Origin: Bin5 sp965261695
Lineage (GTDB): Bacteria; Chloroflexota; Anaerolineae; Caldilineales; Caldilineaceae
Direction: 5' to 3'
Length of the DNA: 64,000 nucleotides
Assembly: GCA_965261695.1 (NCBI GenBank)
Contig: OZ253474.1
Location: 620,001-684,000 of the forward strand
Position 1 is the stretch's first letter. Every line of letters begins with the position of its first letter. The translations under genes were made by a program, and so were the position numbers. The notes below the pieces were generated by a model, which had not been told where the DNA came from, made no database searches, and saw only the letters and a program-made list of their open reading frames with translations. This document shows positions 54,293 to 63,770 of this stretch, piece by piece.

Positions 54293-55009
54293 TTACGGAA
54301 GGGCGTTGTCCTGGCGAGAATTTGCGGCCAGCAGTTTGATCACCTCGGCGTCTCTAACCTGGCTAAAATCATCATACCATGCGCCCACGCCCCAAAACGG
54401 GGAGGGCGTCAGCAGGGCAACGGCCTCGCGGACTAGATTGGATGGCGCGGCGGCGGAACTGTCAACAGTTGTGGAGAAACGCGATTGCAACTCGTTGACC
54501 GCTTGACGCGGCGCGACCGGAACCGCGGGCACGATTGAATGTGGTTTCTGGTAACGCAGGGCCAGAATCGCGGCACGCATGGAGGCGCCGGTAGCCATCC
54601 CGTCGTCTATCAGAAAGACGGTGCGCCCCTTAATGGTCGCAGGCGGACGCTCGCCGCGATAAAAGCGGGCGCTGCGGGCCAGTTCCCGCTGCTGTTGGCG
54701 GACTATCTGGTCGATCAGGTCCCCACCCAGCCCAGTCTGTTTGATGACGCGCTCGTTCAAGACCTGTACGCCACCATCGGCGATGGCTCCAAAGGCCAGT
54801 TCGCTCTGGCCGGGCACGCCCAGCTTGCGAACCAGAAAGACGTCCAAGGTGGCGGCGAGGGCCTGGGCGGCTTCGTATGCCACGGGCACGCCCCCGCGCA
54901 GCAGGCCGAGCACCAGCGGATTCACGGCCTCGAATTCACGCAAAAACGCCCCAAGCAGCGCGCCGGCTTCACGCCGATTGCGGAAACGTTTCAACTTACC
55001 GCTTGCCAA
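54293..55009 (-). CDS. Phosphoribosyltransferase family protein
   Basis: 238 residues from TTG 55009; GGAGG lies 7 bases upstream and no ATG is available. VLGLLRGGVPVAYEAAQAL, VRKLGVPGQSELAFGAIADG, and the PRPP loop VFLIDDGMATGASMRAAILA. The group is commonly called the phosphoribosyltransferase/predicted nucleotide-salvage type seen near erythromycin-esterase and dienelactone-hydrolase domains. Reaction unproven. Confidence 0.88.
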   Translation of the reverse strand: MASGKLKRFRNRREAGALLGAFLREFEAVNPLVLGLLRGGVPVAYEAAQALAATLDVFLVRKLGVPGQSELAFGAIADGGVQVLNERVIKQTGLGGDLIDQIVRQQQRELARSARFYRGERPPATIKGRTVFLIDDGMATGASMRAAILALRYQKPHSIVPAVPVAPRQAVNELQSRFSTTVDSSAAAPSNLVREAVALLTPSPFWGVGAWYDDFSQVRDAEVIKLLAANSRQDNALP

Positions 55010-55140
55010 GTTGCAGCCTCCGCAGGCGATATCGGGGGCAAAAGAAGGGAAAGAGGAAGGAGGAAGGATTAGAAGGGAAATAACACTGAGAAAAGCGAAA
55101 CGGGAAACTCAGGCCGCCTTCCTCACTCCTCGCTCCTCGG

Positions 55141-56049
55141 TTATTGCTCTCGATTGGGGTCGAGCAGCCACGCGACCAGGCCCTGAATCTCGTCTTCGCT
55201 GAGTTTCTCGGCGAAATTCTGGGGCATCTGCCCCACCTCTTCGTATGTCGCGACCACATAGGCGCGGGGATCGACGATGCTCTGGTAAATGTACTCTTCA
55301 GCCGTCATTCCTTCGACGCGGCTGGCGGCGCGTTGGTAGAGATCGGCCATGTTGGGGCCGCTCTGACCGGCCACATCCAGCTGTCGTTCGGCGAGATTGT
55401 GGCAGGCGAAGCAGGCTTCGGACTGCCATAAATCCTGGGGCAGGCGGATGTTGCGCGCCTTGTACTCTTCGATGGCGGCGGCCTGCTCGTCTTCGGTCAG
55501 GAAGAGAAAGGCGGCATTCTGAAACTCGGTCGCCTGGACGACATCCTCAAACGGCTGGAAGGGATCTTCTTCCGGGTTCTGGGCCAGCGCGGACTCGCCC
55601 CAGTTCATCACGTAGAGGACCAGATCTTCAACCTGATCGCCCCGCAGCGGCCCGCCGAACTGCCCGGCCCAGGTGGGCATGACCTCGGGCCACTGGGTTT
55701 CGTACTTGCTGGGGCGACCGGCCGCGACGGTCAGTTTCACGTAATCTTCGAGCGAGCCGACCCAGCCGACATCGGCCAGACGGCCGGTGTCAGTGAAGAA
55801 GTAATAGCTGTTCAAGCCCGGCCCTTTACCCAGTATCCCTTGCCCGTTGGGCCCGTGACAGATGAGGCAGTTGTTGGAAAACAAGATTGCGCCGTTTTCA
55901 ATCGAGCGACCTTCCCAGTTGACGGTCTGCGCCTCCATGCGGGGAACTTCGCTCACCAATACGAGTAACAAGGCGATAATGCCGACCAGCGCGGACAGGA
56001 TTCCCCACATGATTTTGGCAATCGGAGACCTGACGGAGAAACGGTGCAT
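55141..56049 (-). CDS. Membrane-anchored dihaem cytochrome c
   Basis: 302 residues. N-terminal membrane anchor at about 12-33, then two class I cytochrome c domains: CLICH at 61-65 and CFACH at 213-217, with likely axial Met in EVMPTW and EVGQMPQNF. The last gene of the bc-type operon, replacing cytochrome c1. ATG 56049 is 11 bases after the cytochrome b stop; TTG 56073 would overlap it. Confidence 0.92.
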   Translation of the reverse strand: MHRFSVRSPIAKIMWGILSALVGIIALLLVLVSEVPRMEAQTVNWEGRSIENGAILFSNNCLICHGPNGQGILGKGPGLNSYYFFTDTGRLADVGWVGSLEDYVKLTVAAGRPSKYETQWPEVMPTWAGQFGGPLRGDQVEDLVLYVMNWGESALAQNPEEDPFQPFEDVVQATEFQNAAFLFLTEDEQAAAIEEYKARNIRLPQDLWQSEACFACHNLAERQLDVAGQSGPNMADLYQRAASRVEGMTAEEYIYQSIVDPRAYVVATYEEVGQMPQNFAEKLSEDEIQGLVAWLLDPNREQ

Positions 56050-56059
56050 AATTGCTAGA

Positions 56060-57703
56060 CTACTCCCCTGCAATTGCTTCGGACAGACTCTTCCAACCGT
56101 CTGCTACGTAGTCGAAGAACAGACTCTTCCAGCCGTACTGCTCCCAGTAGATCGAGTCTTCATGCAGCCAGAAGCTTTTCTCGTACTCGCCCGTTCCACC
56201 CTGCGCGTCAAACCAGTTGATCTCCCATTTCAGCTTTTTCAGCCCCGGTTGATCCTGGGTGATCGTCACCTGGCCGACGGGCGCGTTGAAGTCGGGATCC
56301 TGACGCCGGTAGAAATCGACTACAGCAACGAACTCGTGCAGGAGTTCAGTGAATTCGTGGTCATGCACATCGTACTCTTCATCTGTGCGCCAGACGCCGA
56401 GCGGCAGATGCTTGTAGCCGATTTCGCGTGAAATGCCTGAGCCTTCTTCGGGCATCAAGTCCTGCACGATTTCAACGGAAGGCGCGCCCTGGACGGCGTA
56501 TTCGGGTGTACCCATCCAGCTCAGAATGATCATTACAGTTCCGGCGACGACGCCGGCAACGATGGCGACCTTGCGATCTTTGCCGCGGCGGCTGGGATTG
56601 TAGTCGAGATAGGGAATGGCCATCAGCAGCACGAGCAGCAGGCCCGGCATCAGCACGCCGGCGATGAACTTGTCAGCGATTTTGAGCATACCCTGCAACC
56701 AATAGAAATACCAGGGCGCGACCGTATGCAAAGGCGTCGACTGCGGGTTGGCGATATGCTCCAGGGGGGCCTGGAAGAAGAAGACGGTAAGCAGGATGAG
56801 CAGCGTGTTGACAACTGTCATGAAGCTCATCTCGTCGACAAACACGTCGGGCAGATAGTAGACGCGTTTGTCGGCCGGCACGCGATTGCCGGTGTCCACG
56901 CCCACCTCCTCTTCGTCGGCGGGCAGGCTGATGCCGAAATGCACGACCTTGTAGTAGTGGACGAAGAAGAAGAGGACCAGCAGCAGCGGCAGGAAGAGAA
57001 CATGCAACAGATAGAAGCGCAGGAGGCCGTTGGCGCCGATGTCGGGCGCGCCGCGAGCCAGCAGGTTCACGGTCTCACCGACGACGGCGGGCGGCACGGC
57101 TTCGGCCATGGAGGTGCCGATGGTCACAGCCCAGAGGGCCAGTTGATCCCAGGGCAACAGGTAGCCGGAAAAGCTAAGGAACAGGGTAAACACGAGCAGC
57201 AGGACACCGGTGAACCAGGTAAACTGGCGCGGCGGTTTGTAGCTTCCTGTGAGATAGGCGCGCACCATGTGCAGCGTCACGATCGCAACCATCGCCTCTG
57301 CGCCGAGCCGGTGCATATCGCGCAGGAACTGGCCGAGCGGGATATTGGTCAGCAGCAGGATCATATCGGTATAGGCGCGCTCGGGCGAGGGCGCGTACCA
57401 GATCATCAACAGAATGCCGGTGATGGTTTCGACGATGAAGAGATAGGTCGAGAGCAAACCCAGCCGGAAAGTATGGGTGAAGCGGGTTACGCTTTCGTGG
57501 TAATAGGTGGGTTTGATGTGGAGCAGGAAGGATTCTGCATGGGGCTTGAGGCGGGGGTTGGGGCGGCCCGGCGGGTCCCCCTGCAACATGCGGCGAAACT
57601 CACCGGCATCGATGCCGGCGGTAATGCGGGTGAAGACGCCGTCTGCTACGGCCGCGGCCGCGCCCAGAACTCCCTTTTCGCGAATGTCTTGTTGGACGCC
57701 CAT
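56060..57703 (-). CDS. Cytochrome b (bc-type complex)
   Basis: 547 residues with about eight helices. Haem-binding His pairs in DMHRLGAEAMVAIVTLHMVR and LLHVLFLPLLLVLFFFVHYY; the Qo motif appears as APWYFYWLQGMLK in place of PEWY. Residues 1-60 are a hydrophilic start and the last 140 residues are a charged extra domain (EYDVHDHEFTELLHEF... QPGLKKLKWEINW) beyond the normal cytochrome b. Embedded subunit that oxidises quinol. Confidence 0.93.
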   Translation of the reverse strand: MGVQQDIREKGVLGAAAAVADGVFTRITAGIDAGEFRRMLQGDPPGRPNPRLKPHAESFLLHIKPTYYHESVTRFTHTFRLGLLSTYLFIVETITGILLMIWYAPSPERAYTDMILLLTNIPLGQFLRDMHRLGAEAMVAIVTLHMVRAYLTGSYKPPRQFTWFTGVLLLVFTLFLSFSGYLLPWDQLALWAVTIGTSMAEAVPPAVVGETVNLLARGAPDIGANGLLRFYLLHVLFLPLLLVLFFFVHYYKVVHFGISLPADEEEVGVDTGNRVPADKRVYYLPDVFVDEMSFMTVVNTLLILLTVFFFQAPLEHIANPQSTPLHTVAPWYFYWLQGMLKIADKFIAGVLMPGLLLVLLMAIPYLDYNPSRRGKDRKVAIVAGVVAGTVMIILSWMGTPEYAVQGAPSVEIVQDLMPEEGSGISREIGYKHLPLGVWRTDEEYDVHDHEFTELLHEFVAVVDFYRRQDPDFNAPVGQVTITQDQPGLKKLKWEINWFDAQGGTGEYEKSFWLHEDSIYWEQYGWKSLFFDYVADGWKSLSEAIAGE

Positions 57704-57752
57704 CTGGATCTATCGTCTCCTGGTAAGAGAAATGCAGATCGAAACCAGTCTG

Positions 57753-58451
57753 CTACATGTTCAGGCAGCTAATGCCGTCATGCCGAAAAGTAAGAGCTCT
57801 CGGCGCTCCTACGAGAAGCTTGCCAGTGTCGACAACGGTCTCCGCGTCCGGCGAAAGCACGACTGGGGCCACTATCAATTTGTCGGAGGGAACCGTCTCG
57901 GCCAGAACAGTGCGCCCCTTGACGAACTCAATCACGAACTGGTCAAGCGAGCGCGGCGCGGGTCCAAGAATGTAATGTCCGTCAGGGCAGAACTGGGACC
58001 CGCAGGCCGGGCATTGGAAATTGTTTCGATCGGCGTCCCACCAAAGCTTGATGCGCACGTTATTCCAACTGTGCGTGCAGAGATTGTACAGAGCGTGCGG
58101 CCCTTTTGCAGTATTGACCAGAAAAAACCTTCCTTCCGGATTTGTCTTGGGTTCACCGCCAACATCAGGCAAGTCTGCAGCCGCGCCCAGATAAAACCTG
58201 CCGCCAAATTGGTTGGCCGGGGAGCGGGGGTAAATGAATTGATAGGTCGCCAGGCCGCTTTCCAGGGTCAGCAGAGCCAGCGCCCCAGCCCAGGCATATG
58301 TTAGAAACTCGCGCCGATTGATGCCTTCGTGACCGACTTTGAACAGTTCGAGAGTTGCCGCGCGACTAAGCGGCGCAACCCGGTCAGCGGCGGCCGATGT
58401 GTCAACTACCTGCCGAAATCCTTGCTGTCTCAAGCTCTGTTGGACAGTCAT
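57753..58451 (-). CDS. Rieske-like protein with altered cluster ligands
   Basis: 232 residues, paralogue of the canonical Rieske gene upstream (shared GHEGINRREFLTYAWAGALA, ESGLATYQFIYPR and GPAPRSLDQF). Box I is C125-T-H127-S-W-N: Cys and His ligands kept, disulfide Cys lost. Box II is C147-P-A-C150-G-S: the first ligand Cys is kept, the disulfide Cys is Ala, and the His ligand is Cys150. Extra C155 and H159 follow. A cluster would have three Cys and one His, or it may bind metal differently. Membrane-anchored by one helix. Placed between the normal Rieske and cytochrome b. Confidence 0.88.
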   Translation of the reverse strand: MTVQQSLRQQGFRQVVDTSAAADRVAPLSRAATLELFKVGHEGINRREFLTYAWAGALALLTLESGLATYQFIYPRSPANQFGGRFYLGAAADLPDVGGEPKTNPEGRFFLVNTAKGPHALYNLCTHSWNNVRIKLWWDADRNNFQCPACGSQFCPDGHYILGPAPRSLDQFVIEFVKGRTVLAETVPSDKLIVAPVVLSPDAETVVDTGKLLVGAPRALTFRHDGISCLNM

Positions 58452-58536
58452 TTGGGTCAGATTCTCGATTCAGAAAGAACGAAGCTTGAGTTACCTGCGC
58501 GTCCTCTAACCCGGCGCGTCTTGGAACGGTTCTGTT

Positions 58537-59532
58537 TCAGGCGGCGGTGTCGTCGCCATTGTCCGGCGCCATCGCGACGGCTTTGGCCGGTGACAAGGCT
58601 TTCGGCTTGCCGGGGATGCGCTTGCCAGTATCCACGACGATGTCAACGTCTGGCGCGGGCAGGGCGGGCGCTACGATGGTATCACCCACATCTATGGTTT
58701 CGGCCACGACGGCGTCGCCTTGCTTGACCTCAATCCTGAATTGGTCGAGAGAGCGGGGCGCCGGGCCTACGATGTAAAACCCCTCGCGATTGAACTTGGA
58801 GCCATGGCAGGGACACTCGAAGCGATTGTTCGAAGGCACCCATTTGTATAGGCAGCCCAGATGCGTGCAGACCATGTAGAGCGCGCGCGGGCCTTCGTCG
58901 GTGTTGATGAGCCAGAACTTGCCGGTGGTATTGCCTTCAGGGTCGAAGCCGATCTGCGGCAGGACGGACGCGTCGCCGAGCAGGAACTTGCCGCCGAACT
59001 CATCTTCACGGAAGCGGGGGTACATGAACTGATAGGTAGCCAGGCCGCTTTCCAATGTCAGCAGGCCGAGCGCGCCCGCCCAGCCGTAGGTGAGGAATTC
59101 GCGCCGGTTGATGCCCTCGTGACCGGCTTCGAAGGATTCGAGCACCGCCGCGCGCCCGACCGGCGCAACGCGTTCTGCGGCGGCGGCCGCGCCGCTGCCA
59201 TTGCTCTGGACGGGTGACGGCGCTTGCGCGGCCTGGGTGGCCGCGGCTTCTTCCATCGGCGCCTCTGCTTCGACGACGGCTTCGACGACGGCCGCGGCGG
59301 GCGCGGCCTCTGCCACAGGCGCAGCCGCAGGGGTCCCAGCGGCCGCGCTGGCCGCGGCCGGTTCTGATACCGGCGCGGCAGCCATTTCAGTTGTCGGCGC
59401 GGCCTCAGCCGAGGCGCCGCCGCTGCCATCGCGCGGCGACAGCATCGCGCTTACATCCACACCGAGCCGTTCGGCAGCCATCTGCTGCGCACGACTTACC
59501 CGGTCGAGCCATGCCTGACTCACTTCCGCCAT
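58537..59532 (-). CDS. Rieske 2Fe-2S protein with long Ala/Pro/Glu-rich N-terminus
   Basis: 331 residues. Residues 1-120 are a low-complexity Ala-rich leader (VAEAAPAAAVVEAVVEAEAP). The anchor helix is at about 148-170. Box I C222-T-H224-L-G-C227 and box II C240-P-C242-H243-G-S are canonical, so the cluster and disulfide are intact. ATG 59532 is chosen because AAGGAG lies 10 bases upstream; the in-frame ATG at 59628 has none. First gene of the bc operon. Confidence 0.93.
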   Translation of the reverse strand: MAEVSQAWLDRVSRAQQMAAERLGVDVSAMLSPRDGSGGASAEAAPTTEMAAAPVSEPAAASAAAGTPAAAPVAEAAPAAAVVEAVVEAEAPMEEAAATQAAQAPSPVQSNGSGAAAAAERVAPVGRAAVLESFEAGHEGINRREFLTYGWAGALGLLTLESGLATYQFMYPRFREDEFGGKFLLGDASVLPQIGFDPEGNTTGKFWLINTDEGPRALYMVCTHLGCLYKWVPSNNRFECPCHGSKFNREGFYIVGPAPRSLDQFRIEVKQGDAVVAETIDVGDTIVAPALPAPDVDIVVDTGKRIPGKPKALSPAKAVAMAPDNGDDTAA

Positions 59533-59894
59533 GGTTTCCGATCTCCTTGGAGAAGGTGTTGTTCGGTGCGCCCCTGCTAGAAAGAGGCGCCTTGACCCCC
59601 TCCTACTTTTCGTCCCTTCCTCATTCAATCAGCACGTAAAATGATGCAACTTCCCCCGCCGGTGCGGGCAGCGCCACATCGTTGGTTTGAGTTAGGCTGA
59701 GTATAGCAGGCGGACAGGGCATTGTCAAAATTATCACAAACGATTTGGCTTTGTTTGCCTTGCATTGCGAAAGCATAATGATGGGGTGCGCTATCGATAC
59801 AGATGCACATATTCGGCATCGAAAATCTCTCGACGGGGCTGGCGCAGTTGCTCGATGAACTCTTCTGGGTCCGACTCAAATTGGGGCGCATCGT
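59533..59894. other. Upstream region of the bc operon
   Basis: 362 bases. Presumably holds the operon promoter on the - strand, but I could not pick a convincing one. No gene seen. Confidence 0.4.
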
Positions 59895-60519
59895 CGCGCG
59901 GGCGGCGCACAGGCGCAGAGCGGGGCAAAGCGCGGCATGAATTCATGTGATGCCCTGCTCGGTATCCTGTCGATATCCTGTCGGGGCGAGCGGAGAGTAT
60001 CAAAGTGGCGCGAAGTGTCGCGAATTGCCGCGTGAATTCATGTGTTGATTTGCGCTTTCTGCAAAAGTTTTTGCGGATTGGCGCAGCGTGTTGCGCCGGC
60101 TGCGGCGGCGTTATGGTTTTGCGACCAAGTATGTTCTGCAAGATAGTATCCGTTTGTTAAGGTACAGAGATGGTTCGCGGTCGCGTTGGATTTTCAGCTA
60201 TGGATACAGCGTATACGATTGTTCAGGCTCTTGCAAGGACACCGGGCACAGGGCATACGCATCTAAATCCGTATGCCAATTCTGTATGCCAATTCTGGCG
60301 GGATTCCTAACAAAAGGACGTGATAACAGGGGGAAATCGCGGTAAGCCTGCTGATTGACGACGGAAATTCAGCGCAACAAAGGCCGTCAGTCGTCGAAAC
60401 CAGTTAGGTTCTTTGCCTGCGCGCCATCATTCGTACAATTTACAGTGTCTAAACCCGATCTGGAAGAGATCATGGCAGCATTTCGCTGCTTTGACCCAAT
60501 TTAGATGCAATTGCCCTGT
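59895..60519. repeat. 625-bp dispersed repeat, copy 2
   Basis: Second copy of the repeat at 23173-23797, same orientation, with scattered substitutions and short indels (for example around 59965). In one frame a stop (TAA) replaces a Tyr codon of copy 1. Lies between the bc operon promoter region and the 3' end of valS. Confidence 0.85.
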
Positions 60520-60541
60520 ATTCGAGAGGGATGCCATCACT

Positions 60542-63316
60542 CTATAGGCCAAGTTGAGCGAGGCTGGCGGCAACCTGCTCGCGCTGGGCCGCAAGTTCCT
60601 CCAGTTTGTCCCGTTCGCGCTGCACGACCTGCTCCGGCGCCTTGCCGACAAAGTTCTGGTTGCCCAGCAGCCCTTGGGCGCGGCTGATCTGACCGTCCAC
60701 ATTGGCCAACTCCTTCTCAAGCCGCTTGCGCTCGGCTGCCAGATCGACCATGCCGGCCAGGGGCAGATAAGTTGTGATGCCGCCGGCGGAGAGTTGGACG
60801 GACGGGCCGGCGTCGCTGCGGTTGGCACTGCTTTCGACGGCAACCTGCGCTTCGTCCAGCCGCGCCAGATTGGTGAACAGCTCCAGGTTGTCCTGCACAA
60901 GGCCGCGCCCGCCGGCGGCAAAGACGGCCGCGATGCGCCGGCCCGGCTCGACGTTGTATTCGGCGCGGGCATTGCGGATTGCGCGCACGATCTCCTGGAT
61001 GCAGGCGAAGGCTTCCTCGGCAGGCGCGTCGCGGCGCGGCGCCGCGCGGGGCCAGCGCTGGGTCATCAGCGCCTCGGCCTGCTGCGAAACGCCGGGCAGA
61101 TGACTCCAGATTGCCTCGGTGACGTAGGGCATGAAGGGGTGCAGCAGCCGCAATGACTGTTCGAGCGTATGGGCCAGGACCTGGCGCGTCGCCTGGCGGG
61201 CTTCGGGCTGCCCGCCGTAGAGCCGGGGCTTGGCCGCCTCAATGTACCAGTCGCAGTATTCGCTCCAGAGGAATTCGTAGAGTTGGCGGCCTGCCTCTCC
61301 CAACTGCCAGCCTTCGATCAGCTGGGTCACGTGGCTCTGCACTGCGTTGAGGCGGCTCAGGATCCAGCGGTCGGCCAGCGTCTGCCGGGACGCGGGCGGC
61401 AGGGCGAAGGTCAGGCTGTTTGGCCCGTCGCCCTCGTCCAGCTTTATTTCGTCCGCAGCCAGGTTCATCAGCACGAAACGGGCTGCGTTCCAGATTTTGT
61501 TGGCGAAATTGCGGTTGGCCTCGATGCGGCTGACGGTGAGCTTCATATCATTGCCGGGCGTGCTGCCGGTGAGCAGCGTAAAGCGCAACGCGTCGTTGCC
61601 ATATTCGCTGATCAGATCCAGCGGGTCGAGCGCATTGCCCAGGCTCTTGCTCATTTTGCGCCCGTCCTCGGCGCGCACCAGCCCATGCAGGTAGACGTAT
61701 TCGAAGGGCGCTTCGTCTGTGAAATACAGCCCCATCATGATCATGCGGGCGACCCAGAAGAAGATAATGTCGTAGCCTGTCTCGAGCACGGTTGTTGGAT
61801 AGTAACGGGCCAGATCGGAGGAATGAGAGGCTGCGTCGCCGGTTGCTTCTCTCTCCTCGACCTGCGGCCAGCCCAGGGTGCTAAACGGCCACAGCGCGCT
61901 GCTGAACCAGGTGTCGAGCACGTCATCGTCCTGTTTCAACTCGACCGTTTCGCCGTACCGTTCGATGGCCTGTTCCAGCGCGTCGCTCTCGCTGCGGGCG
62001 GCGAACTGCTGGCCGTCCGGCCCGTACCAGATGGGGATGCGATGGCCCCACCACAGCTGGCGGCTGATGCACCAGTCGCGGATATTTTCCATCCAGTGGT
62101 AGTAGTTTCTTTCGAACCGCTGGGGCACGATCTTGATGCGCCCGTCCCTGACCGCGGCGATGGCGTCTTCGGCCAGTGGCTTTGTCTTCACGAACCATTG
62201 CGTGCTCAGCAGCGGCTCGACGATGGTGTGGCAGCGCTGGCAGTGGCCAACCTCATGGACGTGGGGCTTTTCGTCGACGACGAGTCCGGCGGCGCGCATG
62301 TCTTGCCACAGTTTCTGTCTGGCGGCGAAGCGGTCCAGCCCGGCATAAGGGCCGGCGGCTGCGTTGAGGCTGCCGTCGTGGTTGGCGATATTGAGATACG
62401 GCAGGTCATGGCGTTGTGCGATCTGATAGTCGTTGGGGTCGTGGGCGGGCGTTACTTTGAGCGCGCCGGCGCCGAATTGAGGGTCCACGTGCTCGTCGGC
62501 GATGATGGGGATCTCGCGGTCGAGCATTGGCACCAATGCGGTTTTGCCGATCAGGTGGGCGTAACGGTCGTCGTGCGGATGGACGGCGACGGCGGTGTCG
62601 CCCAGGATCGTCTCCGGCCGGGTCGTGCTGACCTCGACGTGGGCGGCGTCGGGCGCGTCGCCGTGGGGGTGTTGCAGCGGATAGCGGAAGGTGTAGAGCT
62701 TGCCCTCGATCGGCTCATGCTCGACTTCCAGGTCGCTGATGGCGCTTTCGCAGCGGGGGCACCAGTTCACAAGGTAGTTGCCGCGGTAGATGAGATTGTC
62801 GTTGTAGAGGCGGATAAAGGCCTCCAGCACGGCATCGCTGAGGCCGTCGTCGAGGGTGAAGCGTTCGCGGCTCCAGTCGCAGGAGATGCCCATGCGGCGC
62901 TGCTGCCCGCTGATCTGGCCGTGATATTCGTCCTTCCAGTCCCACACCTCCTGCAGGAAGCGTACTCGCCCCAACTCGTGACGGGTCGTTCCGGCCTCGG
63001 CCAGCTTGCGTTCGACGACATTCTGGGTGGCGATGCCGGCGTGATCGGTACCCGGCACCCACAGGGTCGGCCGTCCCGCCATGCGGTGATAGCGGACCAG
63101 CATATCCTCGATGGCGCTGGTGGTGGCGTGCCCCAGGTGGAGCGCGCCGGTCACGTTCGGCGGCGGCATGGAGATGACGAACGGGGGTGCGTCCGGGTCG
63201 GCCAGGCCGCTCTCGATCTGCTGTTCGGGGCGGAAGAAGCCCATCGACTCCCACCATTCGTACAGCTTCTCTTCCCACTGCTGGGGGTCGTAGATTGTGG
63301 GCATTTCCTGCGTCAT
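60542..63316 (-). CDS. valS: Valyl-tRNA synthetase
   Basis: 924 residues. Class I synthetase charging tRNA-Val. HIGH as PPNVTGALHLGHATT near residue 55; KMSKS as GRKMSKSLGNALDP near 560; editing domain in between with TTRPETILGDTAVAVHP; C-terminal anticodon-binding domain and coiled coil (LAAERKRLEKELANVDGQIS). ATG 63316 has AAAGGA 8 bases upstream. Controlled by the T-box leader at 63358-63690. Confidence 0.97.
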   Translation of the reverse strand: MTQEMPTIYDPQQWEEKLYEWWESMGFFRPEQQIESGLADPDAPPFVISMPPPNVTGALHLGHATTSAIEDMLVRYHRMAGRPTLWVPGTDHAGIATQNVVERKLAEAGTTRHELGRVRFLQEVWDWKDEYHGQISGQQRRMGISCDWSRERFTLDDGLSDAVLEAFIRLYNDNLIYRGNYLVNWCPRCESAISDLEVEHEPIEGKLYTFRYPLQHPHGDAPDAAHVEVSTTRPETILGDTAVAVHPHDDRYAHLIGKTALVPMLDREIPIIADEHVDPQFGAGALKVTPAHDPNDYQIAQRHDLPYLNIANHDGSLNAAAGPYAGLDRFAARQKLWQDMRAAGLVVDEKPHVHEVGHCQRCHTIVEPLLSTQWFVKTKPLAEDAIAAVRDGRIKIVPQRFERNYYHWMENIRDWCISRQLWWGHRIPIWYGPDGQQFAARSESDALEQAIERYGETVELKQDDDVLDTWFSSALWPFSTLGWPQVEEREATGDAASHSSDLARYYPTTVLETGYDIIFFWVARMIMMGLYFTDEAPFEYVYLHGLVRAEDGRKMSKSLGNALDPLDLISEYGNDALRFTLLTGSTPGNDMKLTVSRIEANRNFANKIWNAARFVLMNLAADEIKLDEGDGPNSLTFALPPASRQTLADRWILSRLNAVQSHVTQLIEGWQLGEAGRQLYEFLWSEYCDWYIEAAKPRLYGGQPEARQATRQVLAHTLEQSLRLLHPFMPYVTEAIWSHLPGVSQQAEALMTQRWPRAAPRRDAPAEEAFACIQEIVRAIRNARAEYNVEPGRRIAAVFAAGGRGLVQDNLELFTNLARLDEAQVAVESSANRSDAGPSVQLSAGGITTYLPLAGMVDLAAERKRLEKELANVDGQISRAQGLLGNQNFVGKAPEQVVQRERDKLEELAAQREQVAASLAQLGL

Positions 63317-63357
63317 GCTGGTATTCCTTTTGCCTGCTGCCCCGTTGGGGGAAATAG

Positions 63358-63690
63358 AACAAAAAAGTCATCTCATCCAAAGGACGAAATGACTCCGCGG
63401 TACCACCTTGGTTAGCAGGCGGCCATCACAGTTGAAGCGAGGGGCCACATGCTCTCTCTACCGCGCTAACGGGCGGACCCGGGGAGAGTTAAGCTCTCTA
63501 TCTATTCACTCTCCCAGCCTTCCCGGCGACTTTCCCCGGTGATGCTCCAGCGTCTATCCGAAACGATGCTGTGAGCCACCTGTGCACTGCGTAAACGAAC
63601 ACCCCTTTCAGCCCAGGGGGGCGTCTCTCTGGCGTCCGCGCGCGTGGGTACTGCTCCGGTGCGCTGCCTGTCTCGATGATTTTAGCGCAG
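63358..63690 (-). promoter_or_regulatory. T-box riboswitch leader of valS
   Basis: On the - strand the T-box core GGTGGTACCGCGG (63395-63407) is followed by an 11-bp terminator stem (63361-63393) and a run of six T. The core can pair with the 5' arm of the terminator region to form the antiterminator. Upstream, 63410-63690 has several stems, including AGAGAG-type loops expected of stem I. I could not place the Val specifier codon with certainty. Uncharged tRNA-Val would stabilise the antiterminator and allow valS transcription. Confidence 0.9.
63361..63393 (-). terminator. T-box intrinsic terminator
   Basis: Stem GTCATTTCGTC / GATGAGATGAC with a CTTTG loop (two G-U pairs), then TTTTTT, on the - strand, 45 bases before valS. 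Confidence 0.85.
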
Positions 63691-63770
63691 TATAGAGCTT
63701 GGGGGCGGCGTTGTCAATTTTGCGGGCGTGCTGCGTGCATCCCGTCGTGCGGGCAAACGATACGAGTCCG

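Noticed and set aside
56726..57772. 348-codon open frame on the + strand
   Set aside because: Antisense to cytochrome b; the Gln/Glu/His-rich translation is typical of a shadow of membrane helices.
61169..63415. 748-codon open frame on the + strand
   Set aside because: It is exactly antisense to valS, whose motifs are complete; high GC leaves the opposite strand open.
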